Assembly: GCA_910588645.1 (NCBI GenBank)
Contig: CAJUOY010000014.1
Coordinates: forward strand, 1-22,763
Length of the DNA stretch: 22,763 nucleotides
From: an uncultured Christensenellaceae bacterium
Lineage (GTDB): Bacteria; Bacillota; Clostridia; Christensenellales; Borkfalkiaceae
Reading direction: 5' to 3'
In this document: positions 6,592-16,296 of the stretch, in pieces
Layout: every line of letters begins with the position of its first letter
Numbering within the stretch: position 1 is the first letter of the stretch
The notes under the pieces: generated by a model
The model's database searches: none
What the model was told of the DNA's origin: nothing
The model's input: the letters and a program-made list of their open reading frames with translations, nothing else
Translations under genes and position numbers: made by a program

Positions 6592-8124
6592 ATGAAACAT
6601 CAAAAAGTATTGGTTTTGGATTTCGGCGGACAGTATAATCAGCTCATTGCAAGGCGCGTGCGCGAGCAGGGCGTTTACTGCGATTTGAAACCTTCCGAGA
6701 TGAGCTTGGAGGAAATTAAGGAATATTCGCCGATCGGAATTATATTCACGGGCGGTCCCAACAGCGTATACGACGAGGGCAGTCCCAAAATCCCCGCGGA
6801 GATATTTACGCTCGGCATACCCGTTCTCGGCATATGTTACGGTTGCCAGCTTACGGCGCACCTTCTCGGAGGAAAGGTCGAAAGCGCGGAGGCTTCCGAA
6901 TATGGCAAAGCAGAAGTTTCGTATTCTCCGTCCAAACTTACAAAAGACGTACCCGAAAGGGCGGTCTGCTGGATGAGCCATACGGACAGGATTACCGATC
7001 TTCCAAAGGGCTTTAAGGTCATTGCGGAGAGCGCCAACTGTCCCAACGCGGCGTTCGGCGACGAGGAAAGGAAGATTTACGGCGTGCAGTTTCACCCCGA
7101 AGTAAACCATACGCAGTTCGGTTCGCAGATTTTGAGAAACTTCCTTTACGAAGTCTGCGGCGCGGCGGGTGACTGGACTATGCATAATTTCGTAACCGAT
7201 CAGATCAAGCTCTTGCGCGAGAAAATCGGTTCCAAAAAAGTACTTTGCGCAATGTCGGGCGGCGTCGATTCGGCGGTGGCCGCAACGCTTTTACACAAGG
7301 CGGTAGGCAACCAACTGACCTGCGTATTCGTGGACCACGGTCTGTTGAGAAAGTACGAGGCCGACGAGGTTATGTCGGTATTCAAAGAAAAACTTGGTAT
7401 GAACTTAATAAAAGCGGACGCTGGCAAGGTTTTCCTTAAAAAATTGGAGGGCGTGTCCGATCCCGAAAGAAAGCGCAAAATCATTGGTGAAGAGTTTATA
7501 AGAACTTTCGAGGTGGAGTCCAAGAAAATAGGCAAGGTCGACTTCCTCGTTCAGGGCACTATCTATCCCGACGTTATCGAGAGCGGAAAGGGCAAGAGCG
7601 CGGTAATTAAATCTCACCACAACGTGGGCGGGCTTCCTTCCGTGGTTGATTTCGAGGAGATAATAGAACCGCTCCGCGATCTTTTCAAAGACGAGGTGAG
7701 AAAGGTGGGCTTTGAGCTGGAACTCCCCAAGTCGGTAGTAATGCGCCAGCCTTTCCCCGGTCCCGGGCTTGCAATCCGCATTATGGGCGAAGTTACAGAG
7801 GAAAAGCTGGAAACCCTGCGCGACAGCGACTATATCCTCCGCGAGGAAATAGCCAAAGCGGGACTGGACGAACACATCTGGCAGTATTTTACGGTAATAA
7901 CCAACAGCAAGACGGTGGGCGTACAGGGCGATTTCAGAACTTACGAAAACGTCGTCGCCATCCGCGCGGTCACGTCGGTGGACGCTATGACGGCGGACTG
8001 GGCGAGAATACCTTACGACGTATTGGAGACAATATCTACCCGTATCGTCAACGAAGTCAAACACGTCAACAGAATAGTTTACGACATAACGTCCAAACCT
8101 CCAGCAACGATCGAGTGGGAGTAA
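6592..8124 (+). CDS. guaA: GMP synthase (glutamine-hydrolysing)
   Basis: Converts XMP to GMP using ATP and glutamine-derived ammonia. The 510 residues are full length. The N-terminal class I glutamine amidotransferase domain (about 1-190) shows the Cys82 nucleophile in GICYGCQ and the His168/Glu170 pair in QFHPEV. The ATP pyrophosphatase domain follows, with P-loop SGGVDS at 222-227. The C-terminal dimerisation and XMP-binding domain includes QPFPGPGLAIR and ends in the family's canonical SKPPATIEWE. GGAGAG at 6581-6586 lies 5 nt before the ATG. With guaB it completes the IMP-to-GMP branch, and a strong terminator follows. Confidence 0.98.
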   Translation: MKHQKVLVLDFGGQYNQLIARRVREQGVYCDLKPSEMSLEEIKEYSPIGIIFTGGPNSVYDEGSPKIPAEIFTLGIPVLGICYGCQLTAHLLGGKVESAEASEYGKAEVSYSPSKLTKDVPERAVCWMSHTDRITDLPKGFKVIAESANCPNAAFGDEERKIYGVQFHPEVNHTQFGSQILRNFLYEVCGAAGDWTMHNFVTDQIKLLREKIGSKKVLCAMSGGVDSAVAATLLHKAVGNQLTCVFVDHGLLRKYEADEVMSVFKEKLGMNLIKADAGKVFLKKLEGVSDPERKRKIIGEEFIRTFEVESKKIGKVDFLVQGTIYPDVIESGKGKSAVIKSHHNVGGLPSVVDFEEIIEPLRDLFKDEVRKVGFELELPKSVVMRQPFPGPGLAIRIMGEVTEEKLETLRDSDYILREEIAKAGLDEHIWQYFTVITNSKTVGVQGDFRTYENVVAIRAVTSVDAMTADWARIPYDVLETISTRIVNEVKHVNRIVYDITSKPPATIEWE

Positions 8125-8130
8125 TAAATA

Positions 8131-8167
8131 AAACCGCGCGGCCGAATTTTTCGGCCGCGCGGTTTTT
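8131..8167 (+). terminator. Rho-independent terminator after guaA
   Basis: A 16-bp G+C-rich stem (8131-8146 with 8150-8165) with a TTT loop; the 3' arm ends in a short T-run (8163-8167). It closes the guaBA unit and insulates the helicase operon. Confidence 0.9.
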
Positions 8168-8205
8168 AAGCTAAATACGGCTAAATAAGGCCGTCGTTTT
8201 AAAAG

Positions 8206-8234
8206 TTGCATTTTCCGTATCGGTATGCTATACT
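8206..8234 (+). promoter_or_regulatory. Extended -10 promoter for the helicase operon
   Basis: TTGCAT (8206-8211), a 17-bp spacer, and TATACT (8229-8234) preceded by TGC (an extended -10). The expected transcription start (about 8241-8243) coincides with the start codon of the first helicase gene, implying a leaderless or nearly leaderless mRNA. Confidence 0.75.
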
Positions 8235-8242
8235 AAGGAATA

Positions 8243-10618
8243 ATGATTGATTTCGAAAGGCTCAAAAATTTAATAAACCCACAAAAGAGTCCGGACAAGC
8301 AGTTTTTCTTAGATCTCCTCGACGGGGAGAAGCAGTTAACTTACGAGGCGCAACATATAGACGCCGTTATGAAAATGCTGCGCATCGTGCGGTTGGGTAA
8401 GTTAAAGGAAAAACTTTCGGCGGCAAAGACAGAGCGGGAGACTATTATGAATTCCGAGGACTACAACGCCGAACAGTATCGTCGCGTTCTGGAACTGAAT
8501 GCGGAAATTGCCTCTCTGAAATCCAAAATGAACGAATTCAAGCCCCTTTTCGAAGAACCGTACTTTGCGCGTATGGACGTCGTGGACGAAAGAGAGGGCT
8601 ATAACAGTTACTATATAGGCAAGCGCGGGGACGAAAAGCTTGAAATCGTCGATTGGCGCGCTCCGCTGGCAAGGAGGTATTATCAAAAGAGTAAGACTTC
8701 CTTTAAAATAAACGATTACGACTATAAACTTATCCTGCGCAGGGCGCTAAGAACAAGCAACGGAAAAGTCGCGGATATAAAAAACGAATTTCTTTCCCTT
8801 TCCGACTATCTTACAGAAGAGGAGATAGGGGGCAGAAACGAATCGCTCGTGTTCGATCCGTTTTTAAAGGAGATACTCCGCGGAAGAAAGGAAAAGCAGG
8901 AAATTTGCGACATAATAGAGACCATTCAGGAAAAGCAGTTTGAAATAATCACTCTGCCGGAAAAGGACGAGTTTATTTTGCAGGGCGTTGCGGGAAGCGG
9001 TAAAACAATGATTTTATTGCACCGCCTTTCATACGTAATGTACAACAATGAAAACCTACGTCCCTCGGACGTAATGGTCATAACTCCGTCGGATTCTTTT
9101 AACGCGTTTATCGACGAACTCGCCACAGTGCTGGAATTGGAGCGGGTTAAGACGAGTACTCTCGACAACTGTTTTTTGAATATGTTGAAGAGCGTCGGCG
9201 CAGATTTCACGGGGAAAATAGATTTCAATGCTTGGGCCCCGCCCGAATATCTGAAATACGTCTATTCGCCGTCGTGCTCGCGCGATATCGATAAAAAACT
9301 TAATAAGATCTATGACGGTATATTCGGACTGTTCGCGGCTGATGAATGTCGCGGCGTGGCTTACGACGTCATTTCCGCCTGCAACAGTCAATTTGCGGAA
9401 TATGAAAGCATAAAGAACGCGGGGCTCAGGGTAAGGCGGTGCGTGCTTGGCGAAATCAAGGAAAAGCGGGACGGCGGACTGTACTATACCAAGCAGTTCA
9501 GATATATGTTTAACTGCATTATGGACGCGTCGGAATTTCTTACTTTGGTGTTCACCGACGAAAGAATGAAAAATTACGCCTATTTTTATAAACAGCTTTT
9601 GTCCTTTTATAAGTCGGTAAAATATCTCAGGCGGTACTCCCGGAAGATCTGCGAGGCGGCCGAGGAAGATCTCAAACAGCTGTCGGCGGCCGTCGACAGG
9701 GAGATAAACGATCTTAAAAGATACAAGATAAAGACGGCGGAGGGCGAAGTGCTGACTTACGCCTCCGGTATAGAGAAGCGGGAAGAGCTTAAAAGGGAAA
9801 TAACAGCGACGCTCGGCAGGGTAGCTAAGATCAAGGAAAGTTTTTCCGCCGTGTACGAGTTCGCGGACGTTCTGAGAGGCGAAAGATGCCTTGTGGCAAT
9901 AGGAAAGTGCGAAACTGTCGTGGACGTGTTGAGGTTTTTTTACAGGGAAACGGTAAAAAAATCCAAGTCCAAATTCGGCGTACAGGCAAAACCGCTCATA
10001 AAGAGCGACGCGTTTTTACTGTGTCTCATTTTAACGAAGCTCGGATACGATCTCTCGCCTAAGTATTCTTTTGTGTTCGTGGACGAAGCTCAGGATATTT
10101 CCGCTGCGGAATATTCCGTGTTGCGCACGGTAAACAACAGGGCGATATTCAATATCTTCGGGGATTTAAAACAGAACGTCACGGGTTTCCGCGGCATAAA
10201 GGACTGGAACGAACTTGGGTATAAACAGTACGAACTGAACCTCAACTACCGCAACACCAACGAGATAGTGGAGTACGTTTCGGACAAGCTCCAAATAGAG
10301 ATGAAGTCTATAGGTTTTGACGGCGAAAAGGTTCAAACGCTTGCACCGCGGGCGGTTACGGGCTGGTTAAGCGAGAAATGCGGACTTAAAGCCGTTATTT
10401 GCACCGAAGAAAATCTTGAAAAATATTCCAGAAAGAGTTATAATTTATTGCGTCAAACGGGAAAAATATCAAAGACGAAAATCAATATTATGACCGTTTA
10501 CGAGAGTAAGGGACTGGAATTTACCGCCGTTGCTGTTGCGGACGAGGGAATGACGGTCAACGAAAGGTATATAGCGTACACACGCGCGTTGAAGGAACTT
10601 GCCGTAATTACGGATTAA
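8243..10618 (+). CDS. helD: HelD-like superfamily 1 helicase (RNA polymerase-associated)
   Basis: A 791-residue UvrD/Rep-related ATPase closest in layout to HelD, which releases or recycles stalled RNA polymerase in Bacillota. The N terminus has a long charged antiparallel coiled-coil-like region (about 40-105), the arm that in HelD enters the polymerase secondary channel. It is followed by the HelD-typical PYFARMDV, YYIGKR and VDWRAPLARRYY motifs. Helicase motifs are Walker A GVAGSGKT (248-255), Walker B VDEAQD (614-618 for DEAQD), NLNYRNT (about 667-673), TVYESKGLEF and YIAYTRAL near the C terminus. Length is close to Bacillus HelD. AAGGA lies only 3 nt before the ATG and overlaps the promoter's discriminator. 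A second SF1 helicase gene follows after 44 bp without a terminator. HelD membership is a family inference; a UvrD-like DNA helicase role is the alternative. Confidence 0.85.
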   Translation: MIDFERLKNLINPQKSPDKQFFLDLLDGEKQLTYEAQHIDAVMKMLRIVRLGKLKEKLSAAKTERETIMNSEDYNAEQYRRVLELNAEIASLKSKMNEFKPLFEEPYFARMDVVDEREGYNSYYIGKRGDEKLEIVDWRAPLARRYYQKSKTSFKINDYDYKLILRRALRTSNGKVADIKNEFLSLSDYLTEEEIGGRNESLVFDPFLKEILRGRKEKQEICDIIETIQEKQFEIITLPEKDEFILQGVAGSGKTMILLHRLSYVMYNNENLRPSDVMVITPSDSFNAFIDELATVLELERVKTSTLDNCFLNMLKSVGADFTGKIDFNAWAPPEYLKYVYSPSCSRDIDKKLNKIYDGIFGLFAADECRGVAYDVISACNSQFAEYESIKNAGLRVRRCVLGEIKEKRDGGLYYTKQFRYMFNCIMDASEFLTLVFTDERMKNYAYFYKQLLSFYKSVKYLRRYSRKICEAAEEDLKQLSAAVDREINDLKRYKIKTAEGEVLTYASGIEKREELKREITATLGRVAKIKESFSAVYEFADVLRGERCLVAIGKCETVVDVLRFFYRETVKKSKSKFGVQAKPLIKSDAFLLCLILTKLGYDLSPKYSFVFVDEAQDISAAEYSVLRTVNNRAIFNIFGDLKQNVTGFRGIKDWNELGYKQYELNLNYRNTNEIVEYVSDKLQIEMKSIGFDGEKVQTLAPRAVTGWLSEKCGLKAVICTEENLEKYSRKSYNLLRQTGKISKTKINIMTVYESKGLEFTAVAVADEGMTVNERYIAYTRALKELAVITD

Positions 10619-10662
10619 CTATTTTAGATAAAAGGCAGATATTTTCGCAAACGGAGAGACTT

Positions 10663-13600
10663 ATGGCCATTAAAAACAGAAACAAAAATCAGAAGAGAAT
10701 GGAGACGCTTGAAATTGAGGGCGAGCTTCTGAATACCGTCAGCTATGCAACCTATTACAGCAGGATACCGCTATTTTCGTCGTTCAGGATTTTCAACGGC
10801 GGGACTGAGGGCGCGCCCGAAATAACGGTGAGCGTGTACGGCTCGACGCAGCTTGTTCTACCCACCGATATGCATATAGAGGAAATCCCGCACGAGAGCA
10901 GTGTGGAAGCTATCCCCCAAAACATTTTAAATCCCAAATATCTGGCGGAATTGAAGGAGCCGGAAACTTGCACTGTGCACGTAAAGCTGTCCTGTGAGGG
11001 GGGCGACGTATGCACTCTCGACGCGGACGTACTGGTTCTGCCTATGGATTATTGGGGCGGACTTTCGGGCAATACGGAAATGCTCGCGTCTTTCGTGAGG
11101 CCCAAACTTGCGGACTGCCAAAAAATTCTTGCGGAGGCGGGCTTACAGCTAAAAACCTGGGGATATTCCTCCGAATTTGCGGGCTACGCCGGTACGGATA
11201 AGAACGGCGTGAGAAACGCGGCGGCTTCGATTTATTCGGCTTTGCGGCGTCTCAATATCGAGCGCGGCGCGGAGGTCGACTTGTCAAGGACGGTATGTAC
11301 GGGCGACGCTTCAAAGATTATATCTGAAAAACTTGCCACGCCCCTTGAAATGGCTCTGTTTGCGGCAAGCTGTCTGGAAGCGACTAAGCTCAATCCCGTA
11401 ATTTTAATGGGTAAATCCAAACTTAGCGTGGGCGTATGGCTGTACGAAAGCTGTTTCTCTTCGCCCATTCAGGACGATATTCAGCTGGTCGAAAAATACA
11501 CTTTGGACGGCGTAAACAATCTGTCGCTCTTTGACGTGGACGATCTGTTCGCACACAAAAACGCGAGCTATACGACGAGCGAAACGCATGCCAAGTCCAA
11601 TATGCAAAAGGGCTGTTTCGAAGCGTTACTGGACATCAAGAGAAGCCGTATAGGCGGTGTATTCCCTATGCCTCTGCGCGTAAAGACGTCTCACGGTTAC
11701 GAACTTCTCGCCGACAGGCAGATTTCGTTTGACGAAAAGCCTCAGGAAATGATCGACGCCGGCAAGTACGAATTTTCCAAAACTGCGTCCAAGGACGCAA
11801 ACTGGCAAAGGCGTCTTTTGGATCTTTCGCTTAAAAACAATCTTTTAAATTTCAGATACACGAGAGATTGTCTGCACGTTCTCTGTCCCGATCAGGCAAA
11901 GTTCTGCGCCCGCCTTGAAGAAAAGGACAAGTATTATCTTCTGCCTAATTCGTCGTCGGCCGCCGTTGGCAATTTCGGCGACAATAAAGCAGTTGCGGGT
12001 ATGAGCGAGCTTGTCTCGATAGAGATGAAGGGTGGCAAACTCCGCGCGTTTACCACGCAGGATAACCTTATCGAAGTTTCAAATACCTTGATCCGCAAGG
12101 CCCGTCAGGCCGAAGAGGAATTGGGAGCTAAAACTTTGTATCTCGCATTCGGCTTTTTAAAGTGGAAGAGCGTGGACGGCGAGGACAGATATGCCCCCAT
12201 TTCGCTGTTGCCCGTAAATCTCAAACATATCAAATCTCAGGGCATAATACTGGAAGCGGGCGAGGAATACGATGTCAATACCACCCTTTTGGAAATGCTT
12301 AAACAGGATTTCGGCATAGATATAAGGGGAGTCGAAGGCAAGGGACTATCTCCCAAGGAGATTTCCGCGGTAATTCGTTCCAAGACCGCCAATATGAAGG
12401 GTTGGTTGGTTTACGACGACGTGTATCTCGCGCAGTTTACGTTCGCGCGTTACGCTATGTGGGCGGACGTAAAAAACAACGCGGCCCGTTACTCTAAAAA
12501 TCCAATAATTGCAAGCTTGCTCACAAATTCAAATAAGCTTGTAAACAATAAGCTCGAAGGCGTTTCGGAGGACGACAGCGATCCCTGCGGAATACTTACG
12601 CCTCTTCCCTGCGACAGCGCGCAGTTCTCCGCTGTGGCCGAATCCGAAAAGGGAACGACTTTCGTATTGCACGGCCCTCCGGGAACGGGCAAGAGCCAGA
12701 CCATAACAAACATTATCGCAAACGCCGTAGACAAGGGTAAACGCGTGCTTTTCGTCGCCGAAAAGAAGGCGGCGTTGCAGGTCGTAAAAAAGCGTCTGAG
12801 CGATATAGGCATAGGCGATTTCTGCCTCGAATTGCATTCGGGAAAGACTACTGATAAGGCGGAAATAATAAGAAATATCGAGACTACTCTCTCGCTTAGC
12901 GCGGGCGGCGACGGCGAGGCCTTTACAAGCGCGGGCGACAGAATAAGGGAAACGAGGGAGACGTTGAAACGCCCTCTTGCCGCGCTGCATAAGAGACGCA
13001 GACTTGGCGTGTCCGTGTACGAAGGGATAGTTTATTATCTTCAAAACAGAAACGCCCCCGACATTCTTAATATAGAAACGGCGTTTTACGACGCGCTCAC
13101 AAAGCAGAAGCTCGCCGATTACGAAAATATGCTTACAACGGCTCAGGCGGCCGCAAACGAATGCGGCGGAGTATATCGTTCGCCCTTCTCGGAGGTCAAA
13201 CTTACGGAGTGCGGAGAGGAGACCAAGACGGCCGTAATTTGCGCCGCCGAAGTCGTGCTCGCGGAGCTTAAACACCTCAAAAATTACGTGGGACTTTTCC
13301 TTGAAACGTTCTGTCAGAAGGTTTCCAAGTTCACTTATAAAAAGCTTGAGAATCTTATTGCGATAGCTGCGGTATTGAAGGACGGCGGACTCAACGTATT
13401 CTTCGAATGCGGCGAAGAGGAGCTTTACAAATTTTATAACGCAAATCTGCGCTACGACAGGGAAGTCAAACACTGGCTCAAACATTTCAGAACCTTGCCC
13501 GATATATCTAAGTTTGTTGATAGTGTAGAGAGCGAAATAGACAACTGGGGAAACAATTACCGCTCTTCTCGCATTCTAATGCAGGTCATAAAGCGCATAA

Positions 13601-16290
13601 ACAAGTGCGCGGCCGTTCCCGTAAAGGAAAAGAACGAGCTTGAATGGATAAAACACGCCTACGAAATAGAGCGCGCACGGGAAAGTATGCTTTCCAATAC
13701 CGATCTCAGTTCGGCTTTCATCGGTTTCGGCGGAATAAACGATCGTAAGCGGGAGGAGTTTATGCGCCCTCTCTACGAGTTGCACGCCCTTTGCGCGCAG
13801 GTGTTTATGGATTACAATGCCGACGCTTTCAACAGTAAGTGTAAGGCAACCGTCGGCGGAACTTTGAAGCCGCTTATAACGGGACTTATTTCGGCGGCTA
13901 CTTCATTCTTAAAAAGCGCGGATATGTTCGCAAAGGTCGTAAAGTCGGATAAATCCGCATATAACGACGAGGACCTTTTCGAATGCTATTCGTCGAAGTG
14001 TTCATCGCTTATCGACAACATCGATATGCTGCCTTCCTGGTGTATATATAAAGCTACTGCCAAGAAGCTTAACGACAGCGGTCTCTCTTTTATGACCGAC
14101 GCTATGGAGAGCGGTAAGATAAACGGCAAGCAGTTGCTTTCTTCATTCCGTAAAAACGTATACCGCAACTTTATTCAGACTAATATTCCCGCCGACGAAA
14201 GTCTTGCGGCGTTCTCCGCTAACATTCTCGACGAAAACGCCGCCGTTTACGCGCAGCTTTTGGAGGAGTTCACTTCGCTCACCCGCGAGAAAATAAGAAA
14301 CGACCTCATTTCAAGGCTTCCCTCCAAGGAGACCGAAGGCGCGCTTGCCTTGGAACTTATGTCCTTCCAGCGGCAGACTAAGGGCAGTTTGAGATCGCTC
14401 AATCTCCGCACGCTGTTTTCGGAAATTCCCGAACTTATGAAGGTTGTAGCGCCCTGTATGCTTATGAGCCCAGGCTCGGTTTCGCAGTACCTTGCGCCCG
14501 ATCCCGATATGTTCGACATAGTTATTTTCGACGAGGCTTCGCAAATTCCTACCTGCGAGGCGGTGCCATCGCTTGCAAGGGCGGCGAGCGCGATCATAGT
14601 CGGCGATCCCAAACAGATGCCCCCCACGTCGTTCTTCTCCATTTCCGGACAGGATGACGAACATCCCGAGGCGGAGGATCTCGAATCGGTATTAGAGGAC
14701 TGTCTTGCTCTCGGTATTCCCGAAAAACACCTTGTATGGCATTACCGTTCCAAGCACGAAAGCCTCATTGCTTTCTCAAATATTATGTACTATTCGAGCA
14801 AGCTTTGCACCTTCCCTTCGCCGGACGCGCTGGACAGCAAGGTCAAGCTTTGCTATATAGAAAACGGCGTTTACGAACGCGGCCTTTCCAAGTGTAACAG
14901 GGAGGAGGCTGAAGCGCTTGTAAACGAGGTTGTGAGGAGATTAAAAGATCCCAAGCTTCGCCTGTCAAGCATAGGTATAGTTACGTTTTCCACGCCTCAG
15001 CAGGTATTTGTCGAGCGGCTTTTGAATAAGGCAATCGTAAAACACGGACTCGAAGAGGTCGCTTACGAGAGAGAAGAACCGCTTTTCGTCAAGAACCTTG
15101 AAAACGTTCAGGGCGACGAGAGGGACATAATTCTCTTCTCGGTATGCTACGGCCCCGACAAAGCGGGCAAAATTTCCTTGAACTTCGGCCCCTTAAATCA
15201 ATTCGGCGGTTGGCGCAGACTTAACGTTGCCGTATCGAGGGCGAGGGAAGAGATGATCGTGTTCTCCTCTATGCGCTATTCGATGATCGATTTGTCGCGC
15301 ACGACTTCGCGCGGTGTTGCCGGATTAAAGGCCTTTCTCGAATTTGCCGAAAAGGGAAGGACTAATATACCTGTAAAGAGCGGCGATATTATAATCAATA
15401 AGCAGGGCATAGGCAAATTCGTCGCGGAAGAACTCTCCAACTACGGTTACGAATGCCGTTGCGGCGTAGGCGTATCAGACTTCAAAATCGACGTAGGCGT
15501 ACTCGATCCCAAAAACAAGCACAATTTTATCTTGGGAATACTATGCGACGGTACCACGCAGTTCTCGATAAAGGACCGTTCAGTAATGCAGGCGCAGACG
15601 CTTAAACGCAACAACTGGAACGTTTACAGACTGTATTCCATAAACTTCTTCAACAATCCCAAGCGCGAAATTAAGAAGATAAAGGAATTTTTGGATAAGC
15701 TTACCGACAGCGACAAAAACGTTGCGATTAACTTCAAAAAGCCCTACCGTGCGGCAAAGCCGGACGTAAAGGAAAGGGACGCAGCCTATATTTTGGGCGG
15801 TGAAAACGATGCGGAGGTAATGAAAGTTATAAAGAGCATCGTTTCTGCGGAGGAGCCCATTTCCGCACAGTTCCTTATTAAGCGTACGCTCTCCGCATAC
15901 GGCATAACCAAGATAGGAATTAAACTTGAAAGCAAAATAAATTCTCTTATCTGCAAGTGCGGGTTCGAAAGCTCGGAAATGCTGGGTAATATCTATTATT
16001 TCAAGGCGGATAAATATTCGGGCTTCGACAGGTATCGCGTGGAGCAGGGCGCGCCCTTGCGTACTGCGGACGTCGACTATTCTCCGTACGACGTAATTTC
16101 CGTTATCCGCGGACTGCTTTTAAACAGGGTGAGTATGTACAGCGACGAACTCATTCCCGCAGTATTGAAAGAATTGAGAATCCCCCGCATGAGCGATAAG
16201 TTCAATTCGCTCGTATCGTCGTGTATAGACGAAGGCGTAAAGAGGGGATTCCTTATAAGAAGCATATCGGATAAGATTTCGCTTGTCTGA
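10663..16290 (+). CDS. Giant SF1 helicase, DUF4011/DUF3320 type with nuclease-like domain
   Basis: A 1875-residue protein. The N-terminal part (about 1-375) includes a degenerate transglutaminase-like stretch (LATPLEMALFAASCLEATKL...SVGVWLY). A DUF4011-type motif WQRRLLDLSLKNNLLNFR follows at 381-398. The helicase core shows GPPGTGKS (671-678), then about 550 mostly helical residues, then DEASQ (1290-1294), GDPKQMPPT (1314-1322), WHYRSKHESL (about 1358), NVQGDERD (about 1481) and NVAVSRARE (about 1520). Next is a restriction-endonuclease-like domain of the MTES_1575 type (about 1570-1680: FKIDVGVLD, GILCDG, NVYRLYSINFFNNP), and a C-terminal DUF3320-like winged-helix region (about 1715-1875). 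The motif order matches COG1112-type helicases, some of which occur in defence contexts. GGAGAG at 10653-10658 precedes the start. Exact function and substrate are unknown. Confidence 0.88.
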   Translation: MAIKNRNKNQKRMETLEIEGELLNTVSYATYYSRIPLFSSFRIFNGGTEGAPEITVSVYGSTQLVLPTDMHIEEIPHESSVEAIPQNILNPKYLAELKEPETCTVHVKLSCEGGDVCTLDADVLVLPMDYWGGLSGNTEMLASFVRPKLADCQKILAEAGLQLKTWGYSSEFAGYAGTDKNGVRNAAASIYSALRRLNIERGAEVDLSRTVCTGDASKIISEKLATPLEMALFAASCLEATKLNPVILMGKSKLSVGVWLYESCFSSPIQDDIQLVEKYTLDGVNNLSLFDVDDLFAHKNASYTTSETHAKSNMQKGCFEALLDIKRSRIGGVFPMPLRVKTSHGYELLADRQISFDEKPQEMIDAGKYEFSKTASKDANWQRRLLDLSLKNNLLNFRYTRDCLHVLCPDQAKFCARLEEKDKYYLLPNSSSAAVGNFGDNKAVAGMSELVSIEMKGGKLRAFTTQDNLIEVSNTLIRKARQAEEELGAKTLYLAFGFLKWKSVDGEDRYAPISLLPVNLKHIKSQGIILEAGEEYDVNTTLLEMLKQDFGIDIRGVEGKGLSPKEISAVIRSKTANMKGWLVYDDVYLAQFTFARYAMWADVKNNAARYSKNPIIASLLTNSNKLVNNKLEGVSEDDSDPCGILTPLPCDSAQFSAVAESEKGTTFVLHGPPGTGKSQTITNIIANAVDKGKRVLFVAEKKAALQVVKKRLSDIGIGDFCLELHSGKTTDKAEIIRNIETTLSLSAGGDGEAFTSAGDRIRETRETLKRPLAALHKRRRLGVSVYEGIVYYLQNRNAPDILNIETAFYDALTKQKLADYENMLTTAQAAANECGGVYRSPFSEVKLTECGEETKTAVICAAEVVLAELKHLKNYVGLFLETFCQKVSKFTYKKLENLIAIAAVLKDGGLNVFFECGEEELYKFYNANLRYDREVKHWLKHFRTLPDISKFVDSVESEIDNWGNNYRSSRILMQVIKRINKCAAVPVKEKNELEWIKHAYEIERARESMLSNTDLSSAFIGFGGINDRKREEFMRPLYELHALCAQVFMDYNADAFNSKCKATVGGTLKPLITGLISAATSFLKSADMFAKVVKSDKSAYNDEDLFECYSSKCSSLIDNIDMLPSWCIYKATAKKLNDSGLSFMTDAMESGKINGKQLLSSFRKNVYRNFIQTNIPADESLAAFSANILDENAAVYAQLLEEFTSLTREKIRNDLISRLPSKETEGALALELMSFQRQTKGSLRSLNLRTLFSEIPELMKVVAPCMLMSPGSVSQYLAPDPDMFDIVIFDEASQIPTCEAVPSLARAASAIIVGDPKQMPPTSFFSISGQDDEHPEAEDLESVLEDCLALGIPEKHLVWHYRSKHESLIAFSNIMYYSSKLCTFPSPDALDSKVKLCYIENGVYERGLSKCNREEAEALVNEVVRRLKDPKLRLSSIGIVTFSTPQQVFVERLLNKAIVKHGLEEVAYEREEPLFVKNLENVQGDERDIILFSVCYGPDKAGKISLNFGPLNQFGGWRRLNVAVSRAREEMIVFSSMRYSMIDLSRTTSRGVAGLKAFLEFAEKGRTNIPVKSGDIIINKQGIGKFVAEELSNYGYECRCGVGVSDFKIDVGVLDPKNKHNFILGILCDGTTQFSIKDRSVMQAQTLKRNNWNVYRLYSINFFNNPKREIKKIKEFLDKLTDSDKNVAINFKKPYRAAKPDVKERDAAYILGGENDAEVMKVIKSIVSAEEPISAQFLIKRTLSAYGITKIGIKLESKINSLICKCGFESSEMLGNIYYFKADKYSGFDRYRVEQGAPLRTADVDYSPYDVISVIRGLLLNRVSMYSDELIPAVLKELRIPRMSDKFNSLVSSCIDEGVKRGFLIRSISDKISLV

Positions 16291-16296
16291 TAAAAT

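Noticed and set aside
12529..13485. 318-residue open frame on the minus strand inside the giant helicase gene
   Set aside because: It lies opposite a well-supported coding region, and its Arg/Val-rich composition is typical of an antisense reading. No family motif or ribosome-binding site supports it.
8243..16290. Calling the helicase pair a known named defence system
   Set aside because: Both proteins belong to families with housekeeping members, and no other defence gene, phage gene or mobile element flanks them. The neighbours are core metabolism.
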